Shown: positions 51,915 through 62,032, counted from the stretch's first letter. The stretch is 64,000 nt of DNA from Dinoroseobacter sp013215265 (GCA_963691755.1 OY829366.1:310001-374000); one strand, 5' to 3'. Numbers and translations: made by a program. Notes: generated by a model not told the origin, from the sequence alone.

Positions 51915-53056
51915 CAGAACATCCTCTCGATAGCCCACCACAGGCCCATGACACCGATCGCAACCGATCCTGGGATTGCGATCCAATACCGGTAGTACGG
52001 TTTGCGCCCAAATGGCACGCCAAGCAGCAGCAAGGCGACAGCAATAACGGCAAGCTGACCGAATTCCACGCCAATATTGAAACCGATCAAGCCAGACAGA
52101 AACGCGCCAGGTGACAAACCGATTTCACCCAAGACGCTGGCAAAGCCGATCCCATGCAACAATCCAAAGGCAAAGACGATCCCCGTCCGTCTCCAGCCAA
52201 TCCGCGCGTCTGGACCGCCGTAAAGAATGTTTTCGACGGCAACATATGCGATCGAAAGCGCAATCAGCGGTTCCACAATGGCCGGAGACAACGTCACAAG
52301 GCCCAGCGTTGCCAAGGCTAATGTCACTGTATGCGCGACCGTAAATGCCGTTACTTGCGCCAAAAGGGGCCGCCACTGCAGCGAGAAAAAGAACAGGCCC
52401 AACACGAAGAGGATGTGGTCCAGTCCTTTGGGTACGATATGCTCGAACCCAAGCGCGATGTAGTTGACGAATGCAGAGCTCAGGCTCAGCTCTGCCACCG
52501 CGTCACGCGGTAACGGCAGGCTTACCGCACCGTTGGTCAGGTATCCTGAGTATCCCGTCTCAGCATCGCCTTGGCGCAGCACAAGTGCCCCATAGGCTGC
52601 TATCCATCCTACTGTTACAGGCGCTGTGCCTTCGGGGAGTGAACCGCTCAAAACGATACGGGTGTCGCGAGGGAATTCTACATCACCGATCTCGGGCACC
52701 TCTATAGAGTCCAAATTTAGCGTCACCGAGGCCCCATCGCTCTCGACAAGAAAACCGGGGCTGATCTGCGGCCATGCGCTCCTTAGCGCGCCCTCAAGAT
52801 CTTCAGGTTGCAACGCGCGCAATCTGTCATGCTCTTCGGCCTGAGGCGCATCATTGGTATCAAGGACAGAAGCCTGATCAATCCCTGCAAGAATTGGTTC
52901 GATCGCAGCTTCAAGTTCCAACACGATCTCTGAAGCGGAAACTTCCGCATCCATGATTGAGGGACGCAATTCATGCGCGGTCGCGGCAAACGCAAGCATG
53001 ATCCAGAGAAGCGCGACACTTGACACCAGACGCGCCAGCCCCACCCTGCGGATCAT
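51914..53056 (-). CDS. HupE/UreJ-family transporter
   Basis: This 380-residue membrane protein has an N-terminal signal (RRVGLARLVSSVALLWIMLA), a periplasmic part of about 190 residues beginning AHELRPSIMDAEV, and a HupE/UreJ-type membrane domain (FEHIVPKGLDHILFVLGLF, then FTVAHTVTLALATLGLV and LLHGIGFASVLGEIG). Family members carry nickel or cobalt. cobO directly after it points to cobalt. An ATG at 53056 lies on the same CATG as the start of the opposite gene; starts at 53074 and 53101 are alternatives. Confidence 0.82.
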   Translation of the reverse strand: MIRRVGLARLVSSVALLWIMLAFAATAHELRPSIMDAEVSASEIVLELEAAIEPILAGIDQASVLDTNDAPQAEEHDRLRALQPEDLEGALRSAWPQISPGFLVESDGASVTLNLDSIEVPEIGDVEFPRDTRIVLSGSLPEGTAPVTVGWIAAYGALVLRQGDAETGYSGYLTNGAVSLPLPRDAVAELSLSSAFVNYIALGFEHIVPKGLDHILFVLGLFFFSLQWRPLLAQVTAFTVAHTVTLALATLGLVTLSPAIVEPLIALSIAYVAVENILYGGPDARIGWRRTGIVFAFGLLHGIGFASVLGEIGLSPGAFLSGLIGFNIGVEFGQLAVIAVALLLLGVPFGRKPYYRYWIAIPGSVAIGVMGLWWAIERMF

Positions 53057-53879
53057 GATCCGATTGTCGCGCATACTCGCCCCGCTGTTTACTCTTGCCA
53101 TCGCCCTGCCCGTGAAAGCGCATGAGTTCTGGATTTCCCCGCAGGCCTATAGCATCGCGGCAGGAGAGACCATATTGGCCGACCTTCGTGTGGGACAAGA
53201 ACTCTCAGGGACTACTTATTCCTACATCCCCCAAAATATCACTCGCTTTGATGTTTTGGGTCCGGAAGGGTTGTCACCTGTAACTGGGCGCGTTGGTGAT
53301 CGGCCTGCCGCAAATCTTGCAAGCGGTCCCGAGGGTCTTCTGACCCTGATCCATGAAACCACTGACTCAATCCTGACCTATCGGGATTTTCAGAAGTTCG
53401 TCGCTTTTACCGAGCACAAGGATTTTACCTGGGCCATCGCAGAACATGCCGCGCGCGGTATTCCTGAGTTTGGCTTCAAGGAGACCTATCGTCGATATGC
53501 GAAGGCCCTGATCGCAGTCGGCGACGGCGCGGGGCAAGACACACGCGTGGGGCTGAATTTCGAGCTAGTGGCGCTGTCGAACCCTTACACTGACCCGATA
53601 ATCGAGGGGTTGCAGGTTCAATTATGGCTTGGGGACGCGCCCCTATCGGACACACAGATTGAGGTGTTTGCGAAAGACATGACAGGTCAGGTGACGGTGA
53701 CCAAATACCGTACCGACGAGGCCGGTATGGTCACGCTGCCAATGGCGCCCAACACGGAATATCTGGTGGATTCGGTGATCTTGTCTGCACGCGAACCGAG
53801 CCCAGAAACGCAAGAGGCTGTCTGGCATTCTGACTGGGCTGCACTGACCTTCAAAACGGGTTCAGATCTGGGCGATTAA
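53055..53879 (+). CDS. DUF4198 periplasmic protein, metal-transport type
   Basis: This 274-residue protein has a signal peptide (MIRLSRILAPLFTLAIALPV) followed by AHEFWISPQAYSIAAGETIL, the DUF4198 opening, and ends in a beta-rich domain. The family is annotated as a periplasmic part of cobalt/nickel uptake systems. N-terminal His-Glu after cleavage may bind metal. It is divergent from HupE and cobO, which supports a cobalt role by association. No good ribosome-binding site precedes its ATG. Confidence 0.72.
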   Translation: MIRLSRILAPLFTLAIALPVKAHEFWISPQAYSIAAGETILADLRVGQELSGTTYSYIPQNITRFDVLGPEGLSPVTGRVGDRPAANLASGPEGLLTLIHETTDSILTYRDFQKFVAFTEHKDFTWAIAEHAARGIPEFGFKETYRRYAKALIAVGDGAGQDTRVGLNFELVALSNPYTDPIIEGLQVQLWLGDAPLSDTQIEVFAKDMTGQVTVTKYRTDEAGMVTLPMAPNTEYLVDSVILSAREPSPETQEAVWHSDWAALTFKTGSDLGD

Positions 53880-54811
53880 AGCCCCTTTTGCTGGGTCGAC
53901 TCGCGCTGCTTCGCGCGTTCCAATCCGAGTTGTCGTTCGCGCCAGATGATCAGAATGCCTGCTGCTATCACCAACGATGCGCCAAAGAGAACCGTCAGCG
54001 TTGGAACTTCGCCGAAGACGAAATATCCCACCACCAGCGCCAGCAGCATCGAAAAATAGTCGAAGGGCGCAATGACCCCTGCATCCGCATACCGGTAGGC
54101 CGAGGTCAGTCCAATTTGCCCAAGCCCCCCCAGAAGACCAGCGAGTATCAGCATACTGGCGACCTGCAGTGATGGAGCCTGCCAGCCATAGGGAATGGTC
54201 AGCAAGCTCATCAGTGTTGAGGTGATTGAAAACCAAAAGACGATGGCACTCGTTTCCTCTGTTTCGACCATCTTGCGCACAAAAACTTGCGCAAGTGCCG
54301 CGCCTGCTGCACCCGCTAGCACTACGACGGCACCTAACATTTCCCGATCTGACGCCCCACCCTCGAGCGACGTCAAACGCGGGGACAGCACGATCAGCAC
54401 ACCCAGAAGGCCAATCGTAACAGCACTCAGGCGAAAGAAGCGAACCTGTTCTCCCAAAAACATCGCAGCGAGGATCACAACAAGAAGAGGCGCGGCATAG
54501 CCGATCGCGGTCACTTCAGGCAGCGGCAAAAGCCCAAGGCCGGCAAACATCAGCCCCATTGCCGTTGTGCCAACAAGGCCCCGCCAGACATGGCTCATCG
54601 GGTCAGCCACCTTCAAACCCGTGCGCAGATTTCCACGAGCCACCAACCAACCGATAATCACAACCATCGCAAAGAAGGATCTAAAGAACACGGCCTGCCC
54701 AGGCGGCACCGCGTCTGATGTCGCCTTGATCAGGCTGGCCATTGCCACAAAGGCGGTGACCGAAAGTAGTTTCAGCGCAATCGCGCGGGATGGGTTTGGA
54801 GCAGAACGCAT
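53876..54811 (-). CDS. EamA-family (DMT) transporter
   Basis: This 311-residue membrane protein has ten hydrophobic stretches in two EamA domains, such as VVIIGWLVARGNLRTGLKVA with VWRGLVGTTAMGLMFAGL, and GGLGQIGLTSAYRYADAGVI. The C-terminus is charged (RERQLGLERAKQRESTQQKG). Substrate unknown. Its stop interlocks with that of the DUF4198 gene, which is convergent. It differs in sequence from the other EamA gene in the window. Confidence 0.88.
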   Translation of the reverse strand: MRSAPNPSRAIALKLLSVTAFVAMASLIKATSDAVPPGQAVFFRSFFAMVVIIGWLVARGNLRTGLKVADPMSHVWRGLVGTTAMGLMFAGLGLLPLPEVTAIGYAAPLLVVILAAMFLGEQVRFFRLSAVTIGLLGVLIVLSPRLTSLEGGASDREMLGAVVVLAGAAGAALAQVFVRKMVETEETSAIVFWFSITSTLMSLLTIPYGWQAPSLQVASMLILAGLLGGLGQIGLTSAYRYADAGVIAPFDYFSMLLALVVGYFVFGEVPTLTVLFGASLVIAAGILIIWRERQLGLERAKQRESTQQKGL

Positions 54812-54836
54812 AAGGTTTGCCTACGCCCCTCCTCTA

Positions 54837-55874
54837 TCATTTAAAAGACGACAAACGCACCAACGCCCAACGTGCCGCATCTTGCACTGTAGCGTCCAAA
54901 TCAGCCGCCAGAGGGCGAATTATTTCCAGAAAACCCGGATCACCAGAATTCCCGATAGCGTAGAGAACATTCCGCACGAAGCGATCTCGACCAATTCGTT
55001 TGATAGGGCTACCCGAAAACTTCGCACGAAATCCTGCATCATCCAGCTTCACCAGCTCAGCCAACTTCGGCGCTTTCAGATCATCTTGGGCAGCGTAGCG
55101 CGTGTCCGACGCAGCTACTGCAAACTTGTTCCACGGACAAACCGCTAAACAATCATCACAACCATAGATCCTGTTGCCCATCAAACTGCGCAGGTCTTCC
55201 TCAATGGGGCCCTTGTGTTCGATGGTCAGGTAGGAAATGCAACGACGCGCATCCAGCTGGTAGGGTGCGGGAAATGCATCTGTCGGGCAGATATCTAAAC
55301 AGGCCCGGCAGGACCCACAGTGGTCCCCCTCTGGTTGGTCTGGCTCCAGCTCAAGTGTCGTGAAAATCGCCCCCAGAAACACCCAATTGCCAAAATCCCG
55401 ACTGAGCAGATTGGTATGCTTGCCCTGCCAGCCAAGCCCGGCCGCCTGCGCTAGCGGTTTTTCCATCACCGGAGCGGTATCGACAAAAACTTTGATCTCG
55501 CCGCCCGCCTGATCGATCAGCCATCGTCCGACACGCTTCAGCCGCTTCTTTACCAGATCATGATAATCGCGGTTCTGCGCGTAGACGGAAATTGCTGCGC
55601 GATCTGTATGCTCAAGCACCGTCAACGGGTCGTGCTCGGGTGAATAACTTTCGGCGAGCATGATCACGCTGTGCGCCTCTGGCCAAAGAGCGGTCGGATC
55701 GCCCCGCCAAGCAACACGCTCAGCCATCCAATTCATCTGCCCGTGATACCCGGCCTCGAGGAACGCCTTCAGACGTTCAGAGGCCTTTGGGATCGCATCA
55801 GGTCGACAAATCCTCGCGGCGACAAACCCCTCCGCCAGCGCGGTCTCGATCATCCGCGCCTTCAGGTCACTCAA
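54837..55874 (-). CDS. queG: Epoxyqueuosine reductase
   Basis: This 345-residue enzyme reduces epoxyqueuosine to queuosine in tRNA, using cobalamin and two 4Fe-4S clusters. It has VFVDTAPVMEKPLAQAAGLG, the ferredoxin motifs CGSCRACLDICPTDAF and CDDCLAVCPW, and a C-terminal HEAT-like helix region. Its stop lies 25 bases from the EamA start. It is overlapped by 4 bases with the upstream GST. Cobalamin dependence is interesting in view of the nearby cobO. Confidence 0.95.
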   Translation of the reverse strand: MSDLKARMIETALAEGFVAARICRPDAIPKASERLKAFLEAGYHGQMNWMAERVAWRGDPTALWPEAHSVIMLAESYSPEHDPLTVLEHTDRAAISVYAQNRDYHDLVKKRLKRVGRWLIDQAGGEIKVFVDTAPVMEKPLAQAAGLGWQGKHTNLLSRDFGNWVFLGAIFTTLELEPDQPEGDHCGSCRACLDICPTDAFPAPYQLDARRCISYLTIEHKGPIEEDLRSLMGNRIYGCDDCLAVCPWNKFAVAASDTRYAAQDDLKAPKLAELVKLDDAGFRAKFSGSPIKRIGRDRFVRNVLYAIGNSGDPGFLEIIRPLAADLDATVQDAARWALVRLSSFK

Positions 55875-56536
55875 AAATCTAGGTCCGCGTAGTGTGGTGG
55901 CTGTGGAACTCCGGGAATGACATCCGCGAGGATTGTTCGAAATGCAGGGCGCGACTTAATTTTGGCATACCAGTCCTTGACCACGACAGAGCGATTCCAA
56001 TCCACGTCACTGATATAATCAAGGCAGCTTAGATGCGCCGCGGCCGTAAAATCTGCCAGCGTCATAACATCGCCCGCCAACCAGCGCCGGTTCTCAAGCA
56101 GGTTTTCCATGTAATCCAGATGCTGCTTGATGGCTTGAGCCCCTGATTTCACGTTGCGACTGTCTGGATATCCTTGACCCATGATCCGTTTGTTCACGCG
56201 CTCATGGACCAGCTTGGTTGTCACTTCTCCATGGAATTTGTCATCAAACCAGAACACCAGCCTGCGCACTTCGTAACGTGCCGCTGCTGTGCTTGGCATC
56301 AGTGGCGGACTTGGAACCCGCTCTTCCAGATATTCACAGATCGCCTGGCTGTCGGCGAGAAACTTCCCATCAAACTTCAGGGTAGGAACTTTACCCGCCG
56401 GGTTGCGCCGAAGGAACTCAGCGGTTGGTTCCCAATAGCGCTCCTCATGCAGCTCAACCTCGATCTTCTTCTCAGCCAGCACCAACCGCACCTTTCGGCA
56501 AAAGGGCGATAGCGGAACATGGTACAGGCGATTCAT
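55871..56536 (-). CDS. Glutathione S-transferase family protein
   Basis: This 221-residue protein starts MNRLYHVPLSPFCRKVRLVL with a CxxK-like N-terminus (PFCRKV), has NPAGKVPTLKFDGKFLADSQ for glutathione binding, and a helical C-terminal half ending in LADVIPGVPQPPHYADLDF. The Ser/Cys site suggests an atypical or glutaredoxin-like GST. Overlap with queG implies one transcript. Substrate unknown. Confidence 0.9.
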   Translation of the reverse strand: MNRLYHVPLSPFCRKVRLVLAEKKIEVELHEERYWEPTAEFLRRNPAGKVPTLKFDGKFLADSQAICEYLEERVPSPPLMPSTAAARYEVRRLVFWFDDKFHGEVTTKLVHERVNKRIMGQGYPDSRNVKSGAQAIKQHLDYMENLLENRRWLAGDVMTLADFTAAAHLSCLDYISDVDWNRSVVVKDWYAKIKSRPAFRTILADVIPGVPQPPHYADLDF

Positions 56537-56590
56537 TCAAAGGACTTTCTGCTGCGGTCCCAGATGTCTTGCCCTTAGACGCGCTGGTTT

Positions 56591-57262
56591 TCAATCCTCG
56601 ATACAGGCCGCACGTCCATCTCTTGCAAGGGTCTGTGCGCCATCAGCAATTCGGACGCCTCGATTGCCAGGTGCACGCGCGGAACGTTCTTTCGGGTTTG
56701 GCAGAACGGAAGCCAATCCACTGGCCTGCGCGAGACTGAGATCTGACGCGTCTATACCGAAATACCACTGTGAAGCAGCCTGAGCGCCAAAAACACCTTC
56801 GTCGAACTCAGCGACATTCAGATAAACTTCAAGAATACGGTGCTTGGTCCAAATCAATTCGACCAAAGGCGTGATACCAGCCTCCAGACCTTTGCGGATC
56901 CAGGAACGCCCCTGCCAAAGGAATACGTTTTTCACCGTCTGTTGCGTTATCGTAGACCCACCGCGTCGCGCGCCATCAGCGATCGCCGCGCGCAATGCAT
57001 CAATGTCAAATCCCCAATGCGCGCAGAACGAGGCATCTTCAGCCGCCAATACGGCACGGCGCAAATGCGGATTAATCTCCTCCAAACGCACCCTGTCCTG
57101 ACGGATCTCGCCAAGGCGCGCGCGCTCGGAGGCGATATACGGTGTGAAAGGAAGATTGAAGAAACCAAAAATCAAGACAAGCAAGGTCAGTGCAGCAAAC
57201 GCCCACCCAATCACGCGCACGCACCACCGCAGAAGCGATTTTGGTAAAAGCCAACCAGACAT
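56591..57262 (-). CDS. mtgA: Monofunctional biosynthetic peptidoglycan transglycosylase
   Basis: This 223-residue enzyme has one N-terminal membrane helix (VIGWAFAALTLLVLIFGFF) and a GT51 domain in the periplasm, which polymerises lipid II glycan chains. The catalytic Glu is in AVLAAEDASFCAHWGFD, and GGSTITQQTVKNVFLW, then RKGLEAGITPLVELIWTKHRI are the other family motifs. It lies 114 bases after the gltB stop, beyond a terminator. It lacks any transpeptidase domain, as MtgA should. Confidence 0.94.
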   Translation of the reverse strand: MSGWLLPKSLLRWCVRVIGWAFAALTLLVLIFGFFNLPFTPYIASERARLGEIRQDRVRLEEINPHLRRAVLAAEDASFCAHWGFDIDALRAAIADGARRGGSTITQQTVKNVFLWQGRSWIRKGLEAGITPLVELIWTKHRILEVYLNVAEFDEGVFGAQAASQWYFGIDASDLSLAQASGLASVLPNPKERSARAPGNRGVRIADGAQTLARDGRAACIED

Positions 57263-57325
57263 AGCTTCGCCTATACCGGCTTCCCCCTAGACGAACCAGA
57301 TCGTGTAAAAGTTCACAAATAAGAA

Positions 57326-57348
57326 CGGGACCGCAAGAGGCGGTCCCG
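57326..57348 (-). terminator. Rho-independent terminator of gltB
   Basis: CGGGACCGC at 57326-57334 pairs with GCGGTCCCG at 57340-57348 around a 5-base loop. On the minus strand TTCTTATTTG follows, a moderate T-run. It lies 28 bases beyond the gltB stop and before mtgA. Confidence 0.85.
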
Positions 57349-57376
57349 ATCAATCATTGAAGGTATCAGAATGCGT

Positions 57377-60300
57377 TTATTCCGCGGGAATAGCCGCCTC
57401 TTCAAAACCCAGTGGTTCGGGCAGTTTGTCCAACATCTCTTTCGGACAGACCTGAACAAAATGTCCAACCTGTTCGTCCCAATGTTGCAAGATCTCTTCA
57501 CCGCGTTGCGACCGGGTCTCGGCAACATGTCGTTCGATAAGTCCCCTGAGCTGTGCTTCCCAATGGGGGTGAGACACGGACCCAATGACAAGCGTTTCCA
57601 TGTTCATACTTTCGGTGATATCGCCTTCGGGATCGTAGAGATAGGCCATCCCGCCCGTCATACCGGCACCGAAGTTTGCCCCAATCTTGCCGAGGATCAC
57701 TGCGACACCGCCTGTCATGTATTCGCAGCCATTGGATCCACAGCCCTCGACCACAACCTTTGCGCCAGAATTCCGGACCGCAAAGCGTTCACCGGCGCGA
57801 CCTGCGGCAAACAGATGTCCATCAGTCGCCCCGTAAAGCACCGTATTCCCGATGATCGTGTTCTCGCTTGCCGTCAATGGAGACGTTTGCGGCGGACGCA
57901 CGACGACAGTGGCACCTGATAGTCCTTTGGCAACATAGTCGTTGGCATCCCCATCAACTTCGATCTTGAGGCCAGGCGCCGAAAACGCACCAAGCGATTG
58001 ACCGGCGGAGCCTTCCAGACGAATGGTCAAATGGTCAGGTTGCAACGCATTGCGCATCCCGAAATTGGTCACAATATGGCTGGAGGTGCGCGTTCCAATC
58101 GTTCGCAACGTGTTTTGAACCGCGTAATGCAGCTCCATTTTCTCACCATCCTTCAGGAAGCGCGCCGCATCTTTTACGATCTGCGCATCCAGCGTGTCTG
58201 GAACCTCGTTACGCTCTTTCAAACGATTGTAGGTGATCTCATCACCATCATCGACGGTAATAAGCATCGGGTTCAGGTCCAGATCATCCAGATGAGCTGA
58301 CCCGCGCGATACCTGGCTCAGCAGATCCACGCGCCCGATCACTTCATCAAGAGACCGTGCGCCGATTGAAGCCAGGACTTCCCGCACTTCCTGAGCGTAA
58401 AATGTAATCAGGTTCACAACCTTGTCCGCATTGCCCGTGAACTTTTCGCGCAGGCCTTCATCTTGCGTACAGACACCCACCGGACAGGTGTTGGACTGAC
58501 ACTGGCGGACCATGATGCATCCCATGGCGATCAGCGCAGCGGTGCCAATACCGTATTCCTCGGCACCCATCATCGCGGCCATGACGATGTCACGACCCGT
58601 GCGCAAGCCCCCATCTGTGCGTAGTGTCACCCGTTCGCGCAGGTTGTTCATTGCCAAAACCTGATGCGCTTCGGTCAGCCCCATCTCCCAAGGAAGACCT
58701 GCATACTTGATCGAGGTTGCAGGCGACGCACCCGTGCCACCGTTGTGTCCGGAAATAAGGATCACATCGGCCTTGGCCTTCGCCACACCAGCTGCAATCG
58801 TGCCAACACCGGACGAGGCCACAAGCTTCACAGTCACCTTGCAGCGCGGGTTGATCTGCTTGAGATCATAGATCAACTGCGCCAGATCCTCGATCGAATA
58901 AATATCGTGATGAGGCGGCGGAGAGATCAGGGTCACACCCTTGGTTGAGTGACGCAGCCGCGCAATAAGGTCAGTGACCTTCATGCCAGGGAGCTGTCCA
59001 CCCTCTCCAGGCTTGGCACCCTGGGCAACCTTGATCTCAAGTTCTTCACAATGGTTCAAGTATTCTGCCGTGACGCCAAATCGCCCAGACGCGACCTGCT
59101 TGATTTTGGCAGATGGATTATCGCCATTGGGTTCTGGCACGAAATGTGCCGGATCTTCACCGCCCTCACCGGAATCAGATTTTGCACCAATCCGGTTCAT
59201 TGCAACATTGAGGGTCTTGTGCGCCTCAGGCGATAGCGCCCCCAACGACATACCCGGTGTCACGAACCGTTTACGGATCGAGGTGATGCTTTCCACCTCC
59301 TCAATTGGAACAGATGTCCCCATCGGTTCAATCGCCAGCAGATCACGCAAGTTTATCGGTGGGTTTGACTGCATTGCCTTAGAATACTGCCGCCACATAT
59401 CATAACTGCCGCGCGTGCAGGCGCTTTGAAGCATGTGCATTGTTTGGGCTTCCCAAGCATGCTTTTCTCCGGACCGGCGCGATTTGTAGAAGCCCCCAAT
59501 CGGCATGACGTCAGCACCACCGCGCCAACCCTTGGCATGTACCTCTTCGACCTTGGTCTGCACGCCGCTAACACCGATGCCAGAGATACGCGAAACCATC
59601 CCCGGGAAGTATTCTGCAACCATGGCGCGGCTCAGCCCCACGGCCTCGAAGTTCAGTCCGCCGCGATAGGACGAAATCACAGAAATCCCCATCTTCGACA
59701 TGATTTTCAGAAGACCCTGATCAATGGCGTTGCGATAGCGTGCAACCGCCTCTGTAAGCGTACAATCCAGCAAATCACGCCGAATGCGATCAGCCAGTGT
59801 ATCTTCCGCCAAATACGCGTTGACCGTCGTCGCACCAGAGCCGACCAGTACGGCGAAATAATGCGGATCAACACATTCTGCCGAGCGCACGTTTAGCGAC
59901 GTAAAGGTTCGAAGACCCTGCCGTGTTAGCCAGGAATGTACAGCGCTTGTCGCAAGGATCATTGGCATGCCAACATGATCAGACCCTTGATGGTGATCGG
60001 TCAGCACGATGTGCCCGGCGCCCGAACGAACGGCCTCTTCAGCTTCTGATCGGATGCGGTTCAAAGCGCGCCGAAGCGTGTCGCGGCCCGCGCCCGCCGC
60101 AAAGGTACAATCGATTTCGACGACGCTTTCGCCGAAGTGCTTTACCATTGCTGCAAATTGCGCGTTGCCCACAAACGGGCTCTCCAGCGTGACGATTTCA
60201 GTTTGGCTGGAATCTTCATCCAAGACGTTCTTCAAGTTTCCAAAGCGCGTTTTCAAACTCATCACACGGTACTCGCGCAGAGAGTCGATGGGCGGATTCG

Positions 60301-61912
60301 TGACCTGGCTGAAGTTCTGCCGGAAGTAGTGGCTCAAGGGGCGATACTTGTCTGACAACACAGCAGCCGGGGTGTCATCCCCCATCGAGGCCAGCGTTTC
60401 TTTTCCATCTTCCGCCATAGGCGCAAGGATCTGTTCCATCTCTTCAATGGTGAACCCAGCCGCGATCTGACGTTTGCGCAGTTCCGCCCCTTCAAACAAC
60501 GGTTTTTCAGTCAAACCGGAAAGCTGCTCGTCGAGATCGGTGATCTTTCTGACCCAATCCCCGAAGCTGCGATCTCCGGCAAGCTTGTTCTTCATCTCGA
60601 CGTCGTGAAATAAAGCGCCTTCCTGCATGTCGACCGCGATCATCTGACCCGGGCCCAGCGCGCCTTTTTCAATGACGGTGGCCTCGTTCACGGGCACCAT
60701 GCCTGCCTCGGACCCTGCGATCAGCAGACCGTCACCGGTCACGACGTAACGCATCGGGCGCAGACCATTACGGTCAAGGCCGGCGCACACCCAGCGCCCA
60801 TCGGTCATCGCAAGCGCCGCAGGGCCATCCCACGGCTCCATCACCGAATTGCAATAAGAATACATGTCCCTCCAGGCTTGGGGCAGTTCATCTCCCTGCT
60901 TCGACCAGGATTCTGGGACCAGCATGGTCTTGGCCATTGGCGCGTTGCGGCCCGCACGAACCAGCACTTCAAAAACGGCGTCTAACGCCGCTGAGTCTGA
61001 TGATCCCTGAGGCACGATCGGTTTGATGTCTTCAGCGAGTTCGCCAAAGTGCGTTGATGACAGCCTAATTTCGTGGCTCTTCATCCAGTTCAGGTTGCCT
61101 TTCAGCGTGTTGATCTCGCCATTATGGGCGAGCATGCGAAACGGCTGGGCCAACCACCATTGCGGGAAAGTGTTGGTCGAATAACGCTGATGGTAAATCG
61201 CAAATGCGCTCTCGAACCGATCATCCATCAGGTCGGGATAAAAGACAGCCACATCTTCGGCGAGCATCATGCCTTTATAGATGATCGACCGGCAGGACAG
61301 TGAACAAATATAGAGACCGCTGACCTGCGCGGCCGCGGCCGCTTTTTCAATCCGACGACGGATTACATAGAGTTCGCGTTCAAATGCCTCGTCATCGATC
61401 CCTTTTCCATTCGCAATCAGGATCTGTTCGATCTCCGGTCGTGTCACCTTGGCTTTGTCACCTAAACAGGACACATCCACAGGCACGTGACGCCAGCCAT
61501 AAATATAATGCCCCATACGAAGCACTTCGGTTTCAACAATTGTGCGGCCTGTTTCCTGGCCACCGAGATCGGCACGCGGCAGGAAAACCTGTCCAACAGC
61601 AATCTTTGACCCGTTGGGTTCATGCCCTGTCTTACGGATTTGATCGTCGAAAAAAACCTGCGGAATCTCGACGTGGATACCGGCGCCGTCGCCAGTCTTG
61701 CCATCCGCATCCACGGCACCCCGATGCCAGATTGCCTTGAGCGCAGTAATCCCTGCATCGACAACTGCGCGTGACTTTCCACCCTTGATGTCGACAACAA
61801 GGCCGACACCACAGGACGAATGCTCATCCTCGAAGTTGTACATGCCAGCCTCTGCCAATTTGGCGCGCTTGGCTTCTTCCTGTCTCACCCACTCAAGATC
61901 GTACTTGGTCAT
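57377..61912 (-). CDS. gltB: Glutamate synthase (NADPH) large subunit
   Basis: This 1511-residue enzyme converts glutamine and 2-oxoglutarate into two glutamates. A propeptide of 33 residues precedes Cys34 (SSCGVGLVVDIKGG), the amidotransferase nucleophile. The central and FMN domains follow, with the 3Fe-4S cysteines in CIMVRQCQSNTCPVGVCT near 1135, and a GXGXG beta-helix domain at about 1290-1480 (ANDYVAKGLSGATVVVRPP). AGGAG precedes the ATG. gltD lies 120 bases upstream on the same strand. Confidence 0.98.
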   Translation of the reverse strand: MTKYDLEWVRQEEAKRAKLAEAGMYNFEDEHSSCGVGLVVDIKGGKSRAVVDAGITALKAIWHRGAVDADGKTGDGAGIHVEIPQVFFDDQIRKTGHEPNGSKIAVGQVFLPRADLGGQETGRTIVETEVLRMGHYIYGWRHVPVDVSCLGDKAKVTRPEIEQILIANGKGIDDEAFERELYVIRRRIEKAAAAAQVSGLYICSLSCRSIIYKGMMLAEDVAVFYPDLMDDRFESAFAIYHQRYSTNTFPQWWLAQPFRMLAHNGEINTLKGNLNWMKSHEIRLSSTHFGELAEDIKPIVPQGSSDSAALDAVFEVLVRAGRNAPMAKTMLVPESWSKQGDELPQAWRDMYSYCNSVMEPWDGPAALAMTDGRWVCAGLDRNGLRPMRYVVTGDGLLIAGSEAGMVPVNEATVIEKGALGPGQMIAVDMQEGALFHDVEMKNKLAGDRSFGDWVRKITDLDEQLSGLTEKPLFEGAELRKRQIAAGFTIEEMEQILAPMAEDGKETLASMGDDTPAAVLSDKYRPLSHYFRQNFSQVTNPPIDSLREYRVMSLKTRFGNLKNVLDEDSSQTEIVTLESPFVGNAQFAAMVKHFGESVVEIDCTFAAGAGRDTLRRALNRIRSEAEEAVRSGAGHIVLTDHHQGSDHVGMPMILATSAVHSWLTRQGLRTFTSLNVRSAECVDPHYFAVLVGSGATTVNAYLAEDTLADRIRRDLLDCTLTEAVARYRNAIDQGLLKIMSKMGISVISSYRGGLNFEAVGLSRAMVAEYFPGMVSRISGIGVSGVQTKVEEVHAKGWRGGADVMPIGGFYKSRRSGEKHAWEAQTMHMLQSACTRGSYDMWRQYSKAMQSNPPINLRDLLAIEPMGTSVPIEEVESITSIRKRFVTPGMSLGALSPEAHKTLNVAMNRIGAKSDSGEGGEDPAHFVPEPNGDNPSAKIKQVASGRFGVTAEYLNHCEELEIKVAQGAKPGEGGQLPGMKVTDLIARLRHSTKGVTLISPPPHHDIYSIEDLAQLIYDLKQINPRCKVTVKLVASSGVGTIAAGVAKAKADVILISGHNGGTGASPATSIKYAGLPWEMGLTEAHQVLAMNNLRERVTLRTDGGLRTGRDIVMAAMMGAEEYGIGTAALIAMGCIMVRQCQSNTCPVGVCTQDEGLREKFTGNADKVVNLITFYAQEVREVLASIGARSLDEVIGRVDLLSQVSRGSAHLDDLDLNPMLITVDDGDEITYNRLKERNEVPDTLDAQIVKDAARFLKDGEKMELHYAVQNTLRTIGTRTSSHIVTNFGMRNALQPDHLTIRLEGSAGQSLGAFSAPGLKIEVDGDANDYVAKGLSGATVVVRPPQTSPLTASENTIIGNTVLYGATDGHLFAAGRAGERFAVRNSGAKVVVEGCGSNGCEYMTGGVAVILGKIGANFGAGMTGGMAYLYDPEGDITESMNMETLVIGSVSHPHWEAQLRGLIERHVAETRSQRGEEILQHWDEQVGHFVQVCPKEMLDKLPEPLGFEEAAIPAE

Positions 61913-62032
61913 CTCGGGTCTCCTTTCGGGGCCGGCTCTCCGGCGCGTGCCAACTTTGCTGGCCTGTCTTGTTTCTTGTCCTTCAAACCGCCGTTGCGGT
62001 GCACTTAGCGCTTCAGGTTGGTTCGTAAGGCT

